From an uncultured Pseudomonadota bacterium (GTDB taxonomy: Bacteria; Myxococcota_A; UBA796; GCA-2862545), in the NCBI GenBank assembly GCA_903861005.1, contig CAIOSP010000141.1, positions 1-36,170 of the forward strand: DNA of 36,170 nucleotides. Reading direction: 5' to 3'. Positions 1 through 7,970 of this stretch are shown here, piece after piece. The first letter of the stretch is position 1, and each line of letters opens with the position of its first letter. The position numbers and the translations under genes were made by a program. The notes below the pieces were generated by a model that saw only the letters and a program-made list of their open reading frames with translations, ran no database searches and had not been told where the DNA came from.

Positions 1-1
1 C

Positions 2-529
2 GCGCTGCCGACCGACGGCCTGGACGGCCTGTCGCTGCAGGTGGTGAACACCCCCAACGAGATCTCGATGTTCACGTTCGACGCGTGCGCCACGTGCGCC
101 GCGCGGTCGCGCTGCTCGGGCGTGCACGCGGGCTACGCGGCGCGGCATCCGTCTTGGGAGGTCGACCCCGACCAGGTCCAACGCAGCCTCGCTTGGGTGG
201 ACGAGCGCGCCCGCGTCGACGAGTCGAACCGCGCCCCCGGCGTGCCGAACGCGCCGGAGGAGGCCACGTGGCGCGCGCAGGTCTGGCCGGACGCCGCGCG
301 GCTGGTGGCGGTCGAGCCGATCCGCGATGGCGCCGGGTACTTCTTCAAGACCGACACCCACGGCGCCTTCTACGCGGGCGACTGCGGGAGCCCCGCGCGC
401 GAAGAGTCCTTCCGGGAAGCCCTGCGCGCGGCCGTGCGCGCGCTGCGGATCCGCGGCGCTGGGGCCAACGAGCATGCGCTGATCGCCGCGATGATCACGG
501 TGGCTGAGGACGCCGCGAAGACGCCCTAG
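2..529 (+). CDS. C-terminal part of a probable radical SAM/SPASM-like protein (5' truncated by window edge)
   Basis: The reading frame is open from base 2, so the gene begins before the window and only its last ~175 codons are present; the stop is TAG at 527-529. The visible part has a cysteine cluster of the form C-x2-C-x5-C-x-G (CATCAARSRCSG, bases ~85-120) preceded by an F-x-F-D-A stretch. This pattern is typical of the C-terminal auxiliary iron-sulfur region of radical SAM proteins (SPASM/Twitch type). The rest is an Arg/Ala-rich tail with no motif I recognise. The CxxxCxxC cluster that would prove a radical SAM enzyme lies outside the window, so the family call is an inference from the tail alone. 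An ATG at 41 also exists, but the open upstream frame argues against it as the true start. Confidence 0.5.
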   Translation, partial: ALPTDGLDGLSLQVVNTPNEISMFTFDACATCAARSRCSGVHAGYAARHPSWEVDPDQVQRSLAWVDERARVDESNRAPGVPNAPEEATWRAQVWPDAARLVAVEPIRDGAGYFFKTDTHGAFYAGDCGSPAREESFREALRAAVRALRIRGAGANEHALIAAMITVAEDAAKTP

Positions 530-571
530 GGCAGGCGCAACCGTGCGCGGCGGTTCGCTGAGGCGCGAGCG

Positions 572-1912
572 ATGCGCCTCAAGTGTAGGATTACGTCGAC
601 GATTCCGTGGTTTGGCTTCTCCAGCGGCTTGGGGGCGACGATGATCCTGTCCACGTTCGTAATGCTTGGCTTCTCCGCGGCGCTCGCCGGAAAGGGCCCG
701 ACGGTCGACAAGGAGCCGGGCCTCGCCAAGGCGCCCGCGTCCTCCGGCCAGCAATGGCGCGGCACGCTCGCCGCCGGCGACCTCAAGCTGAGCACGGGCG
801 AGTACTACGACACCTACGACTTTGAGGGCCGCAAGGGGCAGACCGTCCACATCCGGATGACCTCGTCGGCGGTCGACCCGTATCTGGGCCTGCACTTCGG
901 CGACAAGAGCCTGCTGGAGAATGACGACGCCGCCACGGGCGAGGGCGCGCTGATCACCACCACGCTCGAGCAGGACGGCACCTACACGGTGTTCGCGACG
1001 TCCTACAAGCCCGGTGAGAAAGGCGACTACTTGGTGGTCCTGGACGGCGCGGGCGGCGGAGGCGGCGGCGCGACGCCGTCCGCGTCCGGCCCGACCCGTG
1101 GGTCGCTGGCCAGCGGAGACGACAAGCTCGACAGCGGCGAGTTCGTCGACAAATACACGTACCCGTGCGCGGCTGGCTCGCACCTCTCGGCGCGCGTCAC
1201 CTCGTCGGACTTCGACACCTACGTGGGCCTCGACGTCCCGGGGCAGGATCGCAAGGAGAACGACGACGCCGCGACCGGGTCCGGGGCGCTCGTCGAGGCG
1301 ACCGTCACCCAGTCCGGCACCTGCGTCGTGTACGTCACGTCCTACAAGGCCGGCGAGGTCGGCGACTACACGCTCGAGGTCAGCGGCTTCGGCGCCGCGG
1401 GGAGCTCTGGCCCGCCCGTCGCCTCGTCTTCGACGGACACGATCGGCCCCGATCTGGAGGCCGCGCTTCAGGCGTGGATCGACGGTTTCAAGGGGCACAA
1501 GGGCGCGGCGGACACGCCGGAGATGACCTACACCGAGTACGACACCGACCTGCGCATGAACGGCGCGGCGCGCGTGAAGGTGGTCGAACACCGCTCGTTC
1601 GGGATCCCGGGTCAGACCACGCTCACGGGCGAGTACGGCAGCTTCGCCGACGAGGCGGCAGGGCTCGTCGCCTACCGAGCGCTCGCCGCGCGCGTGCAGA
1701 ACTCGAACACGCCTTGCTGCTCGTTTGTCGCGTCCGAGACCGACGCCGAAGTGCTGCACAACACGTCCTGGATCCCGTTCGACCTCGCGGGACGAATGGG
1801 GCCGCTGAAGCAGGCGATGATCCAGGTAGAGCTGATGAAGGTGCCCAAGCTCGAGGGCACCAACCTCATCTGGCAGTGGGATCTCGACCTGACGATCCTC
1901 CACACGCCCTGA
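572..1912 (+). CDS. Exported protein with two PPC-like beta domains
   Basis: 446 residues from the ATG at 572, or 423 from an ATG at 641, which follows a GGGGGCG stretch and gives a compact signal peptide (MILSTFVMLGFSAALAG). Both starts give an exported product and I cannot decide between them. The mature protein has two homologous ~90-residue segments (about residues 60-155 and 173-272). Each has G-L-A-x-G-D-x-K-L-x-[ST]-G-E near its start, ENDDAATG-G-AL in the middle and T-SYK-GE-GDY at its end. This is the pattern of bacterial pre-peptidase C-terminal (PPC) beta-sandwich domains. A Gly-rich linker separates them. The last ~150 residues are unlike anything I know and contain no protease motif, so this is not an obvious peptidase. 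Probable role: a periplasmic or surface adhesion/binding protein. It converges with the next gene, with only 15 bases between the stops. Confidence 0.8.
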   Translation: MRLKCRITSTIPWFGFSSGLGATMILSTFVMLGFSAALAGKGPTVDKEPGLAKAPASSGQQWRGTLAAGDLKLSTGEYYDTYDFEGRKGQTVHIRMTSSAVDPYLGLHFGDKSLLENDDAATGEGALITTTLEQDGTYTVFATSYKPGEKGDYLVVLDGAGGGGGGATPSASGPTRGSLASGDDKLDSGEFVDKYTYPCAAGSHLSARVTSSDFDTYVGLDVPGQDRKENDDAATGSGALVEATVTQSGTCVVYVTSYKAGEVGDYTLEVSGFGAAGSSGPPVASSSTDTIGPDLEAALQAWIDGFKGHKGAADTPEMTYTEYDTDLRMNGAARVKVVEHRSFGIPGQTTLTGEYGSFADEAAGLVAYRALAARVQNSNTPCCSFVASETDAEVLHNTSWIPFDLAGRMGPLKQAMIQVELMKVPKLEGTNLIWQWDLDLTILHTP

Positions 1913-1927
1913 TCGGGGCGGCGCGGA

Positions 1928-2830
1928 TCAGCGAGGCGGGCCGAGCAGCCTGGCGAGCGAAGCCGGGTCCCGCACGGTGACCACGTCTCCGTGCACCGTC
2001 GCGCCGCCCAGCGTGTCGACGAGGTGCAGCACCCGCTGCAGCACACCGACCGAGGTGCCAATCCTTCGCGCCAGCTCGGCGCGATCGGCGGGCAGCATGA
2101 ACATCGCGCCGCCCGCGTCGCGGGAGTCGGTCGAGGCCGCCTGGACCAGCAGCCACTGAACGACCGCGACGCGCTCGCCGCCGTACCAGTCTGACTCGAC
2201 CACCTGCGCCTCGAACGCGGCCTTGTCCGTGGCGATGTCTCGCGCGAGCGCGTCCGCCTCGGCGCGGAGCTGTGCGACGCGCACCTCCTCGCTCTCCGTC
2301 GGTGGTGTGGACGTCGTGGGCCGCGGGGACGTGACCACGGGCGCGGGTGTCGAGGTCCGCGTCGGCGTGACGACGGGCGCGGGTGTCGAGGTCGTCGGCG
2401 GCGCCGCGATGGGCGCAGGCCGCGGAGCGGAGGAGGCGCCCGGCACCGCGAATTCGACCTGCACGAGCGCCATCACCACGTCACCTTCCGCGTCGACGTC
2501 CAGCGGGTAGGTGCGCCAGTCCATCAGCGCGCGCGTGGCCGCGGCCTGGAACGGCGCCGCGCACTCGGTGACCTCGACCCGCAGGGGGACACCGTCCGCG
2601 CCGAGGGTGAACACGCAGCGGCAGCGCTGGGCGGGCCAGCCCTTCATCCGCTCTTCGGTGGGGTAGCCGGGCTGGACCTGCTGACGCCAGCGCACGACGC
2701 GCGGACGGAGCGTCGCGGCCTCCTGCAGCGCGTCGGTGGCGCGAGATGTGACGGTCTCGGCGTCGGGCTCGGGCTCGTCGGCGAAGCCCGCGGTCAGCAG
2801 GGCGCCCCACAGGGCGACGGCGACGATCAT
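1928..2830 (-). CDS. Exported protein: TonB_C-like domain, Pro/Thr linker, Crp-like winged-helix domain
   Basis: 300 residues. The start is well supported: GGAGG lies 8 bases before the ATG at 2830. Residues 1-17 form a hydrophobic signal-like segment (MIVAVALWGALLTAGFA). Residues ~53-130 read like a TonB C-terminal domain: P-G-YPTEERMKG, then FTLGADGVPLRVEV, then a helix with AATRAL-DW. Residues 131-180 are a Pro/Thr/Ser linker with the repeat TSTPAPVVT. Residues ~183-212 are charged and helical. Residues ~218-297 resemble the Crp/Fnr C-terminal winged helix: ERVAVVQWLL, then LPADRAELARRIGTSVGVLQRVL as the helix-turn-helix (about 246-268), then GDVVTVRDPASLARLL as the wing and last helix. 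No cyclic-nucleotide domain is present. An exported HTH is paradoxical, so either the HTH likeness is structural only or the N-terminus is a membrane anchor. Function unknown. Confidence 0.75.
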   Translation of the reverse strand: MIVAVALWGALLTAGFADEPEPDAETVTSRATDALQEAATLRPRVVRWRQQVQPGYPTEERMKGWPAQRCRCVFTLGADGVPLRVEVTECAAPFQAAATRALMDWRTYPLDVDAEGDVVMALVQVEFAVPGASSAPRPAPIAAPPTTSTPAPVVTPTRTSTPAPVVTSPRPTTSTPPTESEEVRVAQLRAEADALARDIATDKAAFEAQVVESDWYGGERVAVVQWLLVQAASTDSRDAGGAMFMLPADRAELARRIGTSVGVLQRVLHLVDTLGGATVHGDVVTVRDPASLARLLGPPR

Positions 2831-2940
2831 GGACGAGACCTCCGGCGGATCCGACGTACCACGTCGCCGCAGCGCGGGGCCTGTCTATGCGGAGTGCTCC
2901 GTAGGTCCGAACGTGTCATGGCGCGGCACAGGAGGAAGCC

Positions 2941-3765
2941 ATGGACACCATCCGGGATCGCGTCGTGCTGCTCACTGGGGCGAGCCGCGGCATGGGGCGC
3001 GTGTTCGCCGTCGCGTTCGCCCGCGCGGGGGCCGACCTCGTGCTGGTCGCGCGGGACGCCGCGGGGCTGGAGTCCTGCGCCGCCGAGGTGCGCGCGCTCG
3101 GGCGCGTCGCCCACGTGCTGCCCGCGGATCTGGGCGACACCGCCTCGCTCGCTGGCGTGGCCGCCCGCGCGATCCAGATCGCGGGCCGGATCGACGTCGT
3201 TGTGCACAACGCCGGCATCGAGCCCTTCATCCGCTTCGAGGAGATCGCGCCCGCCACCCTGGAGCAGGTGGTCGCCGTGAACTTCACCGCACCCGCGGTG
3301 CTCACCCACGCGCTGGTGCCGCACATGCTCGCGCGGGGATCTGGCCACGTGGTCTTCCTGGGCAGCACCTCAAGCCTGTTCGCCGCGCCCTACGCGGCGC
3401 TCTACGGGGCGACCAAGTCGGCCGTGTCCGGCCTGTCGCGCAGCCTCTCGGCTGAGTTCTCCGGCCGCGGGGTCGGGTTCAGCGTGATCCAGCCCGGCTT
3501 TGTCGTCGGCACCGGCATGTTCGCGGATGTCGTCGCTGGCAAGGGCCTCACGCCCCCCGCGGCGATCGGCAGCACCACGTCGGACGCCGTCGTCGCGGCC
3601 ACGATCGACGCCATCCTGCGCGACCGTCCGGACGTCATCGTGAACAGCGTGCCTGTCGGCGGGGGCGCGGGCCTCGCGCGCATGCTGCCGGGCGTCGGGA
3701 TGGCCTTCATGCGCAAGGCCGTCGCGCCGTTCATGGCCAAGCTGGCGGACGCGTCGAAGCGCTAG
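2941..3765 (+). CDS. Short-chain dehydrogenase/reductase (SDR family)
   Basis: 274 residues, the usual SDR length, with AGGAGG five bases before the ATG. Classical SDR features are all present: the NAD(P)-binding TGASRGMG (residues 12-19), D63 in ADLGD, HNAG (89-92), catalytic N114, S142, Y155 and K159 (Y-G-A-T-K), and the PG after the active site (IQPGF, 184-188). Arg17 in the glycine motif and Arg38 at the end of the second beta strand suggest NADP(H) preference, which is inference. The C-terminus (~225-274) is hydrophobic with basic residues and could lie on a membrane. The substrate cannot be read from the sequence; SDRs of this form reduce keto groups of lipids, steroids or small metabolites. 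It is transcribed divergently from the TonB_C/HTH-like gene, with ~110 bases between the two starts, and converges with the response regulator. Confidence 0.9.
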   Translation: MDTIRDRVVLLTGASRGMGRVFAVAFARAGADLVLVARDAAGLESCAAEVRALGRVAHVLPADLGDTASLAGVAARAIQIAGRIDVVVHNAGIEPFIRFEEIAPATLEQVVAVNFTAPAVLTHALVPHMLARGSGHVVFLGSTSSLFAAPYAALYGATKSAVSGLSRSLSAEFSGRGVGFSVIQPGFVVGTGMFADVVAGKGLTPPAAIGSTTSDAVVAATIDAILRDRPDVIVNSVPVGGGAGLARMLPGVGMAFMRKAVAPFMAKLADASKR

Positions 3766-3859
3766 CGTAGCGACAGCAGCCTGGACGACGGGTCCGATCG
3801 CTGGCGCGCCACCACACGGAGCCCGGCGAGCCCATCGCCGAGCCCCGCGTCGACGGCGA

Positions 3860-4549
3860 TCAGGGCTCGAAGCGGTAGCCCGTGCCGTGCACCGTGAGGA
3901 TGTGCCGCGGCGTGCCGGGCGTGTCCTCGATCTTCTTGCGGAGCTTGAGGATCTGGTTGTCGACGGTGCGCGTGGTGAGCGCGGCCGTGTAGCCCCAGAC
4001 CTTCTCGAGCAGCTCGTCGCGGCTGACGTCGCGGCCGCGGTGGGCGATCAGGTAGGCGAGGGTGCCGGCCTCGTGCGTGGTGAGGTGCTCCTCGGCGCCG
4101 CTCTTCCAGAGGATGCGACGGCGAAGGTCGACCTTCACGTTGCTGAAGTCGTAGTGATCCGGCGCGCGCTTGTCCGTGCGCGAGTTGCGCAGGCGGGCCT
4201 TCACGCGGGCGACCACCTCACGGGCCGAGAACGGCTTGGTGATGTAGTCGTCGGCGCCCATCTCCAGGCCCATGACCCGGTCGATCTCTTCCGACCGGGC
4301 GGTGAGCATGAGGACGCCGATGTCCTGGTGGGTGTCCTTGATGCGGCGCATCACCTGGATGCCGTCGATGCCCGGCAGCATGATGTCGCACAGGACCAGG
4401 TCGGGCGGATCACGCTTGACCGCGTCCAGGGCGGCCTCGCCGTTCTCGACGTGGGTGACTTCGAAGCGCTCATGCTCCAGGGCGTGGACCAGACCCAGCG
4501 CAATGGTGGCATCGTCCTCGACGATCAAGATCTTCAGCGGCGCGTCCAT
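3860..4549 (-). CDS. OmpR/PhoB-family response regulator
   Basis: 229 residues, typical for the family. The receiver domain (about 5-120) has acidic residues E11/D12/D13, phospho-acceptor D55 in LCDIMLPG, T83 in LMLTARS and K105 in ITKPF. The C-terminal winged helix (about 133-228) has LTTHEAGTLAYLIAHRG, the recognition-helix stretch TRTVDNQILKLRKKIE and the wing HGTGYRFEP. GGGAGG lies four bases before the ATG. It should bind DNA once phosphorylated by a histidine kinase, but no kinase gene is present in the window, so it is an orphan as far as can be seen. It lies downstream of the acyl-CoA synthetase on the same strand after a 129-base gap that contains a possible promoter, so it may be transcribed alone. 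Confidence 0.95.
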   Translation of the reverse strand: MDAPLKILIVEDDATIALGLVHALEHERFEVTHVENGEAALDAVKRDPPDLVLCDIMLPGIDGIQVMRRIKDTHQDIGVLMLTARSEEIDRVMGLEMGADDYITKPFSAREVVARVKARLRNSRTDKRAPDHYDFSNVKVDLRRRILWKSGAEEHLTTHEAGTLAYLIAHRGRDVSRDELLEKVWGYTAALTTRTVDNQILKLRKKIEDTPGTPRHILTVHGTGYRFEP

Positions 4550-4594
4550 GGACCCTCCCTGGGGCGGATGACGTTTCAGTGCGGAACGTGACAG

Positions 4595-4622
4595 AGGATA
4601 CGACCGAACGGGCCTCAGGCAA
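4595..4622 (-). promoter_or_regulatory. Possible sigma-70-type promoter of the response regulator
   Basis: On the minus strand TTGCCT (4617-4622) and TATCCT (4595-4600) are separated by 16 bases, about 46 bases upstream of the response-regulator start. The match to TTGACA/TATAAT is moderate and unproven. Confidence 0.3.
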
Positions 4623-4678
4623 TGGCTTAAAGTGTGCCGTTTGGGTCCGTTGGTGTCTTCGCCTGTCTCCGCCTGTCA

Positions 4679-6469
4679 TCACGAGGGGTAGAGCGCGTCC
4701 AGTTCGGCCTTGTGGCGCGCTTCGGCGACCTTACGCTTGACCTTGAGCGACTGGGTCAGCTCGCCGCCCTCCACGCTGGGGGCCGGCTTCCAGAGCGCGA
4801 AGGTCTTGATGGTCTCGAACTTGGGCAGGCCGGCGTTCACCTCGGCGACCACCGACTGAAGCTGCGCGCGAACGCGGGCGTCGTCGAGCAGGGCGTCCGG
4901 GTCGCCGGGCCAGCCCTCGCGGCGGGCCAGCGAGGCCAGCCCTTCCGGGTCCAGCGCGATGAGGGCGGTGAGGTAGTTGCGCTTGTCGCCATGCACCAAG
5001 ACCTCGGCGATCCACGGCACGCGCGCCTTGAGGCGGTTCTCGATCTTGGCTGGGGCGATGTTCTTGCCGCCCGACGTGATGATCAGGTTCTTCTTCCGGT
5101 CGGTGATCTTGAGGAACCCGCGCGCGTCGATCTCGCCGACGTCGCCGGTGTGCAGCCAGCCCTCGGCGTCCAACACCTCAGCCGTGGCGTCGGGCAGGTT
5201 CCAGTAGCCGGGCGTGATCGTCCGGCCGCGGATCAGCACCTCGCCGTCCTCGGCGATCTTCACGTCCAGGCCGTCACCTGCACGCCCCACGGTCCCGAGC
5301 ACGAAGTCCTCAAGCCGGTTGACTGTGGAGATGGCCGTGGACTCGGTCAGGCCGTAGCCTTCCATCACCGGGATGCCGCAGGCGTGAAAGAACTCGGCCA
5401 GCTCCACCGCCAGCGGGGCGCCGCCGGACGCGAAGGCGCGGATCCGCCCGCCGAACGCCGCGCGCACCTTGCGGAACACCAGCCGGTTGGCGATCGCGTA
5501 CTTCACCGTCAGGCGACGGCCGATGCGCTGGCCCGCGCGCGTGCGCTTCGACCATTCGCGCCCGACGCCCTCAGCCCACTGGAACACCGCGAACCGGCGC
5601 TCGCCGCCAGCCCGCGCCTTGTCGGCGACCTTGGCGTACACCTTCTCGAACACGCGCGGCACGGCCGGCAGGAACGTGGGCCGGACCTCGGCCAAACCCT
5701 GGATGAGGCGGTCGATGTCGCCGTCGAACGCGGTCGGCGCGCCCAGGTGCATGGCCACAAAGGTTGTGACCAAGCCGAAGGAGTGCGAGAGCGGCAGGAA
5801 CATGAACTGCTTGTCGATCGGCTCAAGCGGCAGGTGCTGCTCCACGGCCACGCACGCGGCCGTGAAGTTGTCGTGCGTGAGCATGACGCCCTTGGGCTGC
5901 CCGGTCGTGCCTGACGTGTAGATGAGCGCGGCCAGATCGCCGGGCTTCACCGCGTCGCCGATCCCGTCCATCACCTCCGGATCGGTGGCGTAGGCCTCCT
6001 TGCCGTGGCGCTGCAGGTCATGCCAGGGCACGGCGCCTTCGGCCGCGCCGTCGATGAGGATGATGTGGGCGAGCTCACCCAAGCCGGCGCGCACCGCCTC
6101 CAGCCGCGCGAGCTGCTTGGGGTTCTCGACGATCAGCGCACGGCTGCCGGAGTCGGACAGGACGAACGCGCACTCTTCGGGCGTGTTCGACGGGTAGATC
6201 GTGGTGATCGCGGCCCCGGCCGACAAGATGCCCAGCGCGGCGAGGATCCATTCGACCCGCGTGCCGGAGAGGATCGCGACGCGCTCTCCGGGCTTGACGC
6301 CGAGCGCGGTCAGGCCGCTGGAGATCGCGCGGACGCGTTGCCCGGCGTCGCGCCAGGTGAGGTCCTCCCACCCGGTCTTGGTGCGGTGCTGCCAAGCGAG
6401 CAGGCGAGGAGTGGCGGTCACACGACGGCGGAAAGACTCCACCACGGTCACGGGCGGGTCGGTGCGCAT
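4679..6469 (-). CDS. Long-chain fatty-acid-CoA ligase (AMP-forming; FadD15-like)
   Basis: 596 residues, the length of bacterial/eukaryotic-type long-chain acyl-CoA synthetases. It activates fatty acids to acyl-CoA through an acyl-adenylate. ANL-superfamily motifs are complete and in order: the ATP-binding P-loop YTSGTTGQPKG (184-194), the adenine-site motif GYGLTES (371-377), Y-W-N-L-P-D-A-T (422-429), GWLHTGDVG (437-445) with the ribose-binding Asp, and ITDRKKNLIITSGGKNIAP (455-473) with the hinge and catalytic loop. The C-terminus carries the small domain with the final catalytic Lys region (SLKVKRKVA). No transmembrane segment or signal peptide is seen. It lies 18 bases downstream of the RDG-repeat gene on the same strand, so the two are probably co-transcribed. 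The nearest purine-rich stretch (GAGG) is rather far from the ATG, so translation may depend on coupling. Confidence 0.93.
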   Translation of the reverse strand: MRTDPPVTVVESFRRRVTATPRLLAWQHRTKTGWEDLTWRDAGQRVRAISSGLTALGVKPGERVAILSGTRVEWILAALGILSAGAAITTIYPSNTPEECAFVLSDSGSRALIVENPKQLARLEAVRAGLGELAHIILIDGAAEGAVPWHDLQRHGKEAYATDPEVMDGIGDAVKPGDLAALIYTSGTTGQPKGVMLTHDNFTAACVAVEQHLPLEPIDKQFMFLPLSHSFGLVTTFVAMHLGAPTAFDGDIDRLIQGLAEVRPTFLPAVPRVFEKVYAKVADKARAGGERRFAVFQWAEGVGREWSKRTRAGQRIGRRLTVKYAIANRLVFRKVRAAFGGRIRAFASGGAPLAVELAEFFHACGIPVMEGYGLTESTAISTVNRLEDFVLGTVGRAGDGLDVKIAEDGEVLIRGRTITPGYWNLPDATAEVLDAEGWLHTGDVGEIDARGFLKITDRKKNLIITSGGKNIAPAKIENRLKARVPWIAEVLVHGDKRNYLTALIALDPEGLASLARREGWPGDPDALLDDARVRAQLQSVVAEVNAGLPKFETIKTFALWKPAPSVEGGELTQSLKVKRKVAEARHKAELDALYPS

Positions 6470-6487
6470 GGGTCTTCGGAACCTCGA

Positions 6488-7552
6488 TCAGTCTTCCTGA
6501 TCTGGTACGCCGGGAACGCCGTCGGGGCCCGCGCCGCCGCGATCTTCATCAGGGGTTCCGGGGGCGCCGTCCGGACCGGCGGCGCCGCGCGCCTCGTCGG
6601 GGGTGCCCGCGAACCCGTCGGGGCCGGTGCGGCCCAGCTCCTCGTCGAACCGACCCGGCTCGCCGTCCGGCCCGGAGCCCTGGCCCTCACGCCACGCGTC
6701 AGGCCGCTCGTCACTGCCGACCCAGGGGGCCGGCTCGCGGCGGTCCTCGTGATCGCGCCCGCTGTCGCGGCCGCGGTCGTCCCGGGTGCCGCGGTCGTCG
6801 CGCCCGACCCGATCATCCCGGCTGCGCTCGTCGCGCCCGCTGCGGTCGTCGCGCGAGGCCCGAGGCTCGTCTTGTCCGTCGCGGTGGTCGCGAGGTTCGT
6901 CGCGTCCGCCGCGGTCGTCGCGCCCGCCGCGGTGGTCCCGGCGGTGCTCGTCGCGCCCGCCGCGGTTCTCGTGCCCGCCGCGATCGTCCCGATGCTCGTC
7001 GCGCCCGCCGCGGTTGTCGTGCCCGCCGCGATCGTCCCGATGCTCGTCGCGCCCGCCGCGATCGTCGCGCCCGCCGCGGTCGTCGCGCCCGCCGCGGTCG
7101 TCGCGCCCGCCGCGGTTGTCGTGCCCCCGCGGCCCATCCTGGCGATCCCGTCCGCTGTCCTGGTCGTGGCATCGGCCGCCGCGCTCCTGCTGGCCGCCGC
7201 GCTCCTGCTGGCCGCCGCGCTCACTGTGGCCGCCGTGGTGCCGGTCGTCGCCGCCGCGCTCGCGGAGGTGACCATGCTGGCGCCCGTCGTGCCGGTACCG
7301 GTCCTCCTGCCGCCGCTCGTCGCGGCCCCCACGGTCGTCGCGCCCGTCACTCCGTCCGCCGTCCCGCGGCCCGCGGAAGCCGTCCGAACCGGGGCGGCCG
7401 CCGTCGCGACGGTGCCCCTCGTCGCGGCGATCCTGTCGATGAGGCCCGTCAGCCCGACGCTCGTCGTGCCGACCGCGGCCTTCCAGCGCGTCCAGGCGGC
7501 GCTCCAGGGCATCCAGGCGGCGGAGCAGTTCGTGATTGTGATCGCGCGACAT
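6488..7552 (-). CDS. Arg/Asp/Gly-repeat intrinsically disordered protein with short N-terminal coiled coil
   Basis: 354 residues from the ATG at 7552, which has GAGG six bases upstream; the frame is also open 46 codons further upstream. Residues 7-25 (HELLRRLDALERRLDALEG) are a short amphipathic coiled coil with an exact LDALE repeat, a likely oligomerisation helix. Residues ~27-275 are almost entirely Arg, Asp, Gly, His, Glu and Gln. They include hexads GRDDRG (about 149-168) and a 16-residue repeat of type GRDEHRDDRGGHDNRG (about 167-205). Residues ~290-354 change to a second 16-residue repeat, GPDGxPGTPDExRGGA, about three copies, acidic and Pro/Gly-rich. One cysteine is present (C128). 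There is no signal peptide or enzymatic motif. RGG-type low-complexity regions can bind RNA or drive phase separation; that role here is inference. The long opposite-strand frame (Ala/Val/Pro repeats) is judged a shadow. Confidence 0.6.
   Translation of the reverse strand: MSRDHNHELLRRLDALERRLDALEGRGRHDERRADGPHRQDRRDEGHRRDGGRPGSDGFRGPRDGGRSDGRDDRGGRDERRQEDRYRHDGRQHGHLRERGGDDRHHGGHSERGGQQERGGQQERGGRCHDQDSGRDRQDGPRGHDNRGGRDDRGGRDDRGGRDDRGGRDEHRDDRGGHDNRGGRDEHRDDRGGHENRGGRDEHRRDHRGGRDDRGGRDEPRDHRDGQDEPRASRDDRSGRDERSRDDRVGRDDRGTRDDRGRDSGRDHEDRREPAPWVGSDERPDAWREGQGSGPDGEPGRFDEELGRTGPDGFAGTPDEARGAAGPDGAPGTPDEDRGGAGPDGVPGVPDQED
6900..7130. repeat. Tandem 18-bp and 48-bp coding repeats
   Basis: An 18-base unit ending in GCGCCCGCCGCG (plus strand) recurs head-to-tail around 7060-7115 and encodes GRDDRG hexads on the minus strand. 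Just upstream, at about 6945-7055, a 48-base unit containing GATCGTCCCGATGCTCGTCG occurs about twice. Both units keep the reading frame, so they are coding minisatellites that could expand or contract without frameshift. Confidence 0.8.
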
Positions 7553-7649
7553 ACAGCACCTCATCGGGAGAATCGCCTGACAGGATAGCACAAGCGTAGT
7601 CCAGCCACCCGAACCGGGCCGCGATACCGCAGCGGCTTGCGGAGCTTCC

Positions 7650-7970
7650 ATGTCCGACACGCCCGAGTCCCTTGACGGAGCGCGGCGCAAGCGCCCGGCG
7701 CGCGAGCGCGTGCCGTCGCTCTACCGCATTGAGATCCTGCGCAAGCGGTGCACCGGCGTCGGCACCTGCATGGAGATCGCGTCTCGCACGTTCGACATGG
7801 ACGACGAGGCCGTCGCCGTGGTGCGGGATCCAGACGGTAATACCAGCGAGCAGCTGCTGGCCGCCGCGCAGAGCTGCCCGGTCGACGCGATCTTCCTCTA
7901 CGACAAGGAGTCCGGGGAGAAGGTCTGGCCGCCGCGGGACAAGCGCTTCTCCAAGGGCGACGAAGGTTGA
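7650..7970 (+). CDS. Small ferredoxin with three cluster cysteines ([3Fe-4S] type likely)
   Basis: 106 residues with GGAG five bases before the ATG. The ferredoxin core spans ~25-85: C34-T-G-V-G-T-C40 and, ~36 residues later, S-C76-PVDAIFLYD. This is the Fer4_13/Fer4_15-like single-cluster pattern. The position that supplies the fourth ligand in [4Fe-4S] proteins (residue 37) is Val, which favours a [3Fe-4S] cluster as in ferredoxins serving cytochromes P450. The charged N-terminal 20 residues and the C-terminal tail (KVWPPRDKRFSKGDEG) are extra. It carries electrons; the partner is not evident. Its stop codon overlaps the start of the next gene (TTGA), so translation is probably coupled to the FemAB-like gene. 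No P450 lies in the window. Confidence 0.88.
   Translation: MSDTPESLDGARRKRPARERVPSLYRIEILRKRCTGVGTCMEIASRTFDMDDEAVAVVRDPDGNTSEQLLAAAQSCPVDAIFLYDKESGEKVWPPRDKRFSKGDEG

Noticed and set aside
4679-5914. Plus-strand frames of up to 426 codons opposite the acyl-CoA synthetase
   Set aside because: Shadows of the minus-strand fadD-like gene, which has all ANL motifs.
6005-7588. 527-codon plus-strand frame rich in Ala/Val/Pro opposite the RDG-repeat gene and the end of fadD
   Set aside because: It runs antisense through the well-supported fadD gene, has no motif or ribosome site, and its repeats are the complement of the RDG coding repeats.
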